DNA of 64,000 nucleotides from Inquilinus limosus (lineage in GTDB: Bacteria; Pseudomonadota; Alphaproteobacteria; DSM-16000; Inquilinaceae): contig NZ_NHON01000002.1 in the NCBI RefSeq assembly GCF_002195995.1, positions 58,064 through 122,063 on the forward strand. Direction: 5' to 3'. Below, in pieces: positions 62,772 to 64,000 of the stretch. Numbering within the stretch: position 1 is the stretch's first letter; each line of letters starts with the position of its first letter. Under the pieces are notes generated by a model, which worked only from the letters and a program-made list of their open reading frames with translations, ran no database searches and was not told the origin of the DNA. Both the position numbers and the translations under genes were made by a program.

Positions 62772-64000
62772 ATGGCTCGCCGTCCATCCCTGACACGGCG
62801 GCTGGTGCTGCGCCTTTCCGCGTTGCAGATCGTGGCCGTCATCCTCGCGGTGATCGCGACATTCGTGCTGCTGGCAGGGAAGCAGGATCGCGAGTCCTTC
62901 GGTGCCGTCTATGTCGCCGACATCCTCGGAAAGAACGTGGAGCGGGCCGGGGATGGAGGGCTGAGCCTGTCGGACTCTCCGGCCGTGCAGGAGATCCGCC
63001 GACGGATCGCCTCGGGCTTCTGGTTTCGCATCACCGACGGCACCCGGACGATCGCCGAGGGCGCCGGCCCCACCGACATCCTGTCGGTCGCCGAGGCCCT
63101 GCAGGGCGGCGTCAACTATTCCGAGCTGAATGCGCCGGACGGGACATTCATCGGCTCGCTCCAGGCGATCAGCACACCGGATGGGCTCAGGCTGCTCGTC
63201 GCCACCGGCCCGATCGACATGGGACTCTGGGCGATACTCGTCGCCGCCGTGGATCCGGACAGCGCCTATTTCCTGTACCTGGGCATCGCGCTGGTCATCG
63301 GGACGGTGATCGCGGTGCCGCTGACCGTGCGCTCCGCACTGAAGAATCTCGGTCATGTGGCCAACGCGGCAGCGCGCATCGATCCGGATCGGCGCGGCAA
63401 CCGGCTGCCGGTCGAGCAGGTGCCGCGCGAGATCACGCCGCTGGTGGCGGCGGTGAACGAGGCGCTGACCCGCCTGGACGCGGGCTATGAGCGGCAGCGC
63501 CGCTTCCTGGCCAGCGCCGCGCACGAGCTGCGGACGCCCATCGCGATCCTGAAGCTCAGGCTCGAAGCCTTCGGGGACGAGCCCATCAAGGCGAGCCTCG
63601 GCCGGGACCTCTTGAGGCTCGAGCTCATGGCCGATCAGCTGCTGGACCTCGAGCGTCTGCGCAGCCGCACCAGCCTGTTCTCCGCCGTGGATCTGGTGGC
63701 CCTGGCCCGCAAGGTCGCGGCGGATCTGGCGCCGCTGGCGATCGCCAACGGCTATGACCTGGTCGTCGAGGCGGAGGAGGAGCGGGTCGACGTCGACGGC
63801 GACAACGCGGCGCTGGAACGTGCGACCGCCAACCTGATCCACAACGCCATCCAGCATGGCGGCCAGGCCGGCACGATCGTCGTCCGGGTGGAGCGTGGCG
63901 GCAGCATCGTCGTCCAGGATGAGGGGTCGGGCATTCCTCGCGAAGAGCGTGAGCGCATCTTCGAGCCGTTCCATCGCCTGGCCGGCGGCGCCGGCTCCGG
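62772..64000 (+). CDS. Two-component sensor histidine kinase, C-terminal end cut by the window
   Basis: The frame from ATG at 62772 is open to the window end (410 residues). It has an N-terminal helix (LSALQIVAVILAVIATFVLLA), a periplasmic sensor loop, a second helix (YLYLGIALVIGTVIAVPLTV-like, about residues 172-195) and a HAMP linker. The HisKA box FLASAAHELRTPIAILKLRL carries phospho-acceptor His251, and the ATPase domain has NLIHNAIQHGG (N box), DEGSGIP (G1), IFEPFHRL (F) and GGAGSG (G2 start). Only the last part of the ATPase domain is missing. It may pair with the response regulator at 54781-55455, although a cognate regulator could lie beyond the window. Confidence 0.9.
   Translation, partial: MARRPSLTRRLVLRLSALQIVAVILAVIATFVLLAGKQDRESFGAVYVADILGKNVERAGDGGLSLSDSPAVQEIRRRIASGFWFRITDGTRTIAEGAGPTDILSVAEALQGGVNYSELNAPDGTFIGSLQAISTPDGLRLLVATGPIDMGLWAILVAAVDPDSAYFLYLGIALVIGTVIAVPLTVRSALKNLGHVANAAARIDPDRRGNRLPVEQVPREITPLVAAVNEALTRLDAGYERQRRFLASAAHELRTPIAILKLRLEAFGDEPIKASLGRDLLRLELMADQLLDLERLRSRTSLFSAVDLVALARKVAADLAPLAIANGYDLVVEAEEERVDVDGDNAALERATANLIHNAIQHGGQAGTIVVRVERGGSIVVQDEGSGIPREERERIFEPFHRLAGGAGS

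Overview
The window is a 64-kb piece of a GC-rich chromosome or large replicon with densely packed genes. Tat-dependent binding proteins, TRAP and ABC uptake systems, many LysR and GntR-FCD regulators, an IorAB-type molybdoenzyme and an intergenic mosaic repeat all suggest a metabolically versatile alphaproteobacterium, probably of the Rhodospirillales (Inquilinus or Azospirillum-like). The taxonomy is inferred from gene content and base composition only. I see no rRNA or tRNA gene, CRISPR array or intact transposase.

Region 1 (1-8.1 kb) begins with the end of a quinone oxidoreductase gene and a LysR gene remnant. It continues with a shikimate/quinate utilisation locus: a TRAP transporter (DctQ, DctM, DctP), a QuiC-type 3-dehydroshikimate dehydratase, an exported cyclase-family protein, a TetR regulator and a catabolic shikimate dehydrogenase. 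An almost identical 28-bp element, an imperfect palindrome beside a TTGACT box, lies in front of both the TRAP operon and the dehydrogenase gene and ties them into one regulon. Region 2 (8.1-18 kb) holds decayed sequence, a large accessory protein with EF-hand-like repeats, and a seven-gene LysR-headed operon: isochorismatase-like hydrolase, XapX, amidohydrolase, DoxX, VOC protein, outer-membrane barrel and YoaK. Region 3 (18-26 kb) is a sugar-type ABC importer with a glycosidase-like enzyme, a GntR regulator and a divergent D-2-hydroxyacid dehydrogenase. Region 4 (26-32.2 kb) is a GntR-controlled PotABCD-type importer ending in a hydantoin/Asp-Glu racemase-like enzyme.

Region 5 (32.2-40.9 kb) contains two gene remnants, a LysR regulator divergent from an SDR-EthD-MFS cluster, another LysR regulator, and an IorAB-type oxidoreductase followed by a possible decayed small exported protein. 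Region 6 (40.9-47 kb) is a second sugar-acid locus: a GntR regulator divergent from two enolase-superfamily enzymes and an ABC importer. Neither sugar importer has an ATPase gene in the window. Region 7 (47-52 kb) is a sulfonate/nitrate-type ABC importer with two tandem binding proteins, an OsmC protein and a truncated flavin monooxygenase gene. Region 8 (52-54.5 kb) is groES-groEL with a clear terminator. Region 9 (54.8-64 kb) is a tripartite RND efflux operon that carries a short-chain-dehydrogenase-like protein with a degenerate active site. It is flanked on the opposite strand by a response regulator and by a sensor kinase gene cut by the window edge.

The overall picture is a series of catabolic and transport modules, each with its own regulator, facing outward from AT-richer divergent promoters, with several decayed genes at module boundaries.
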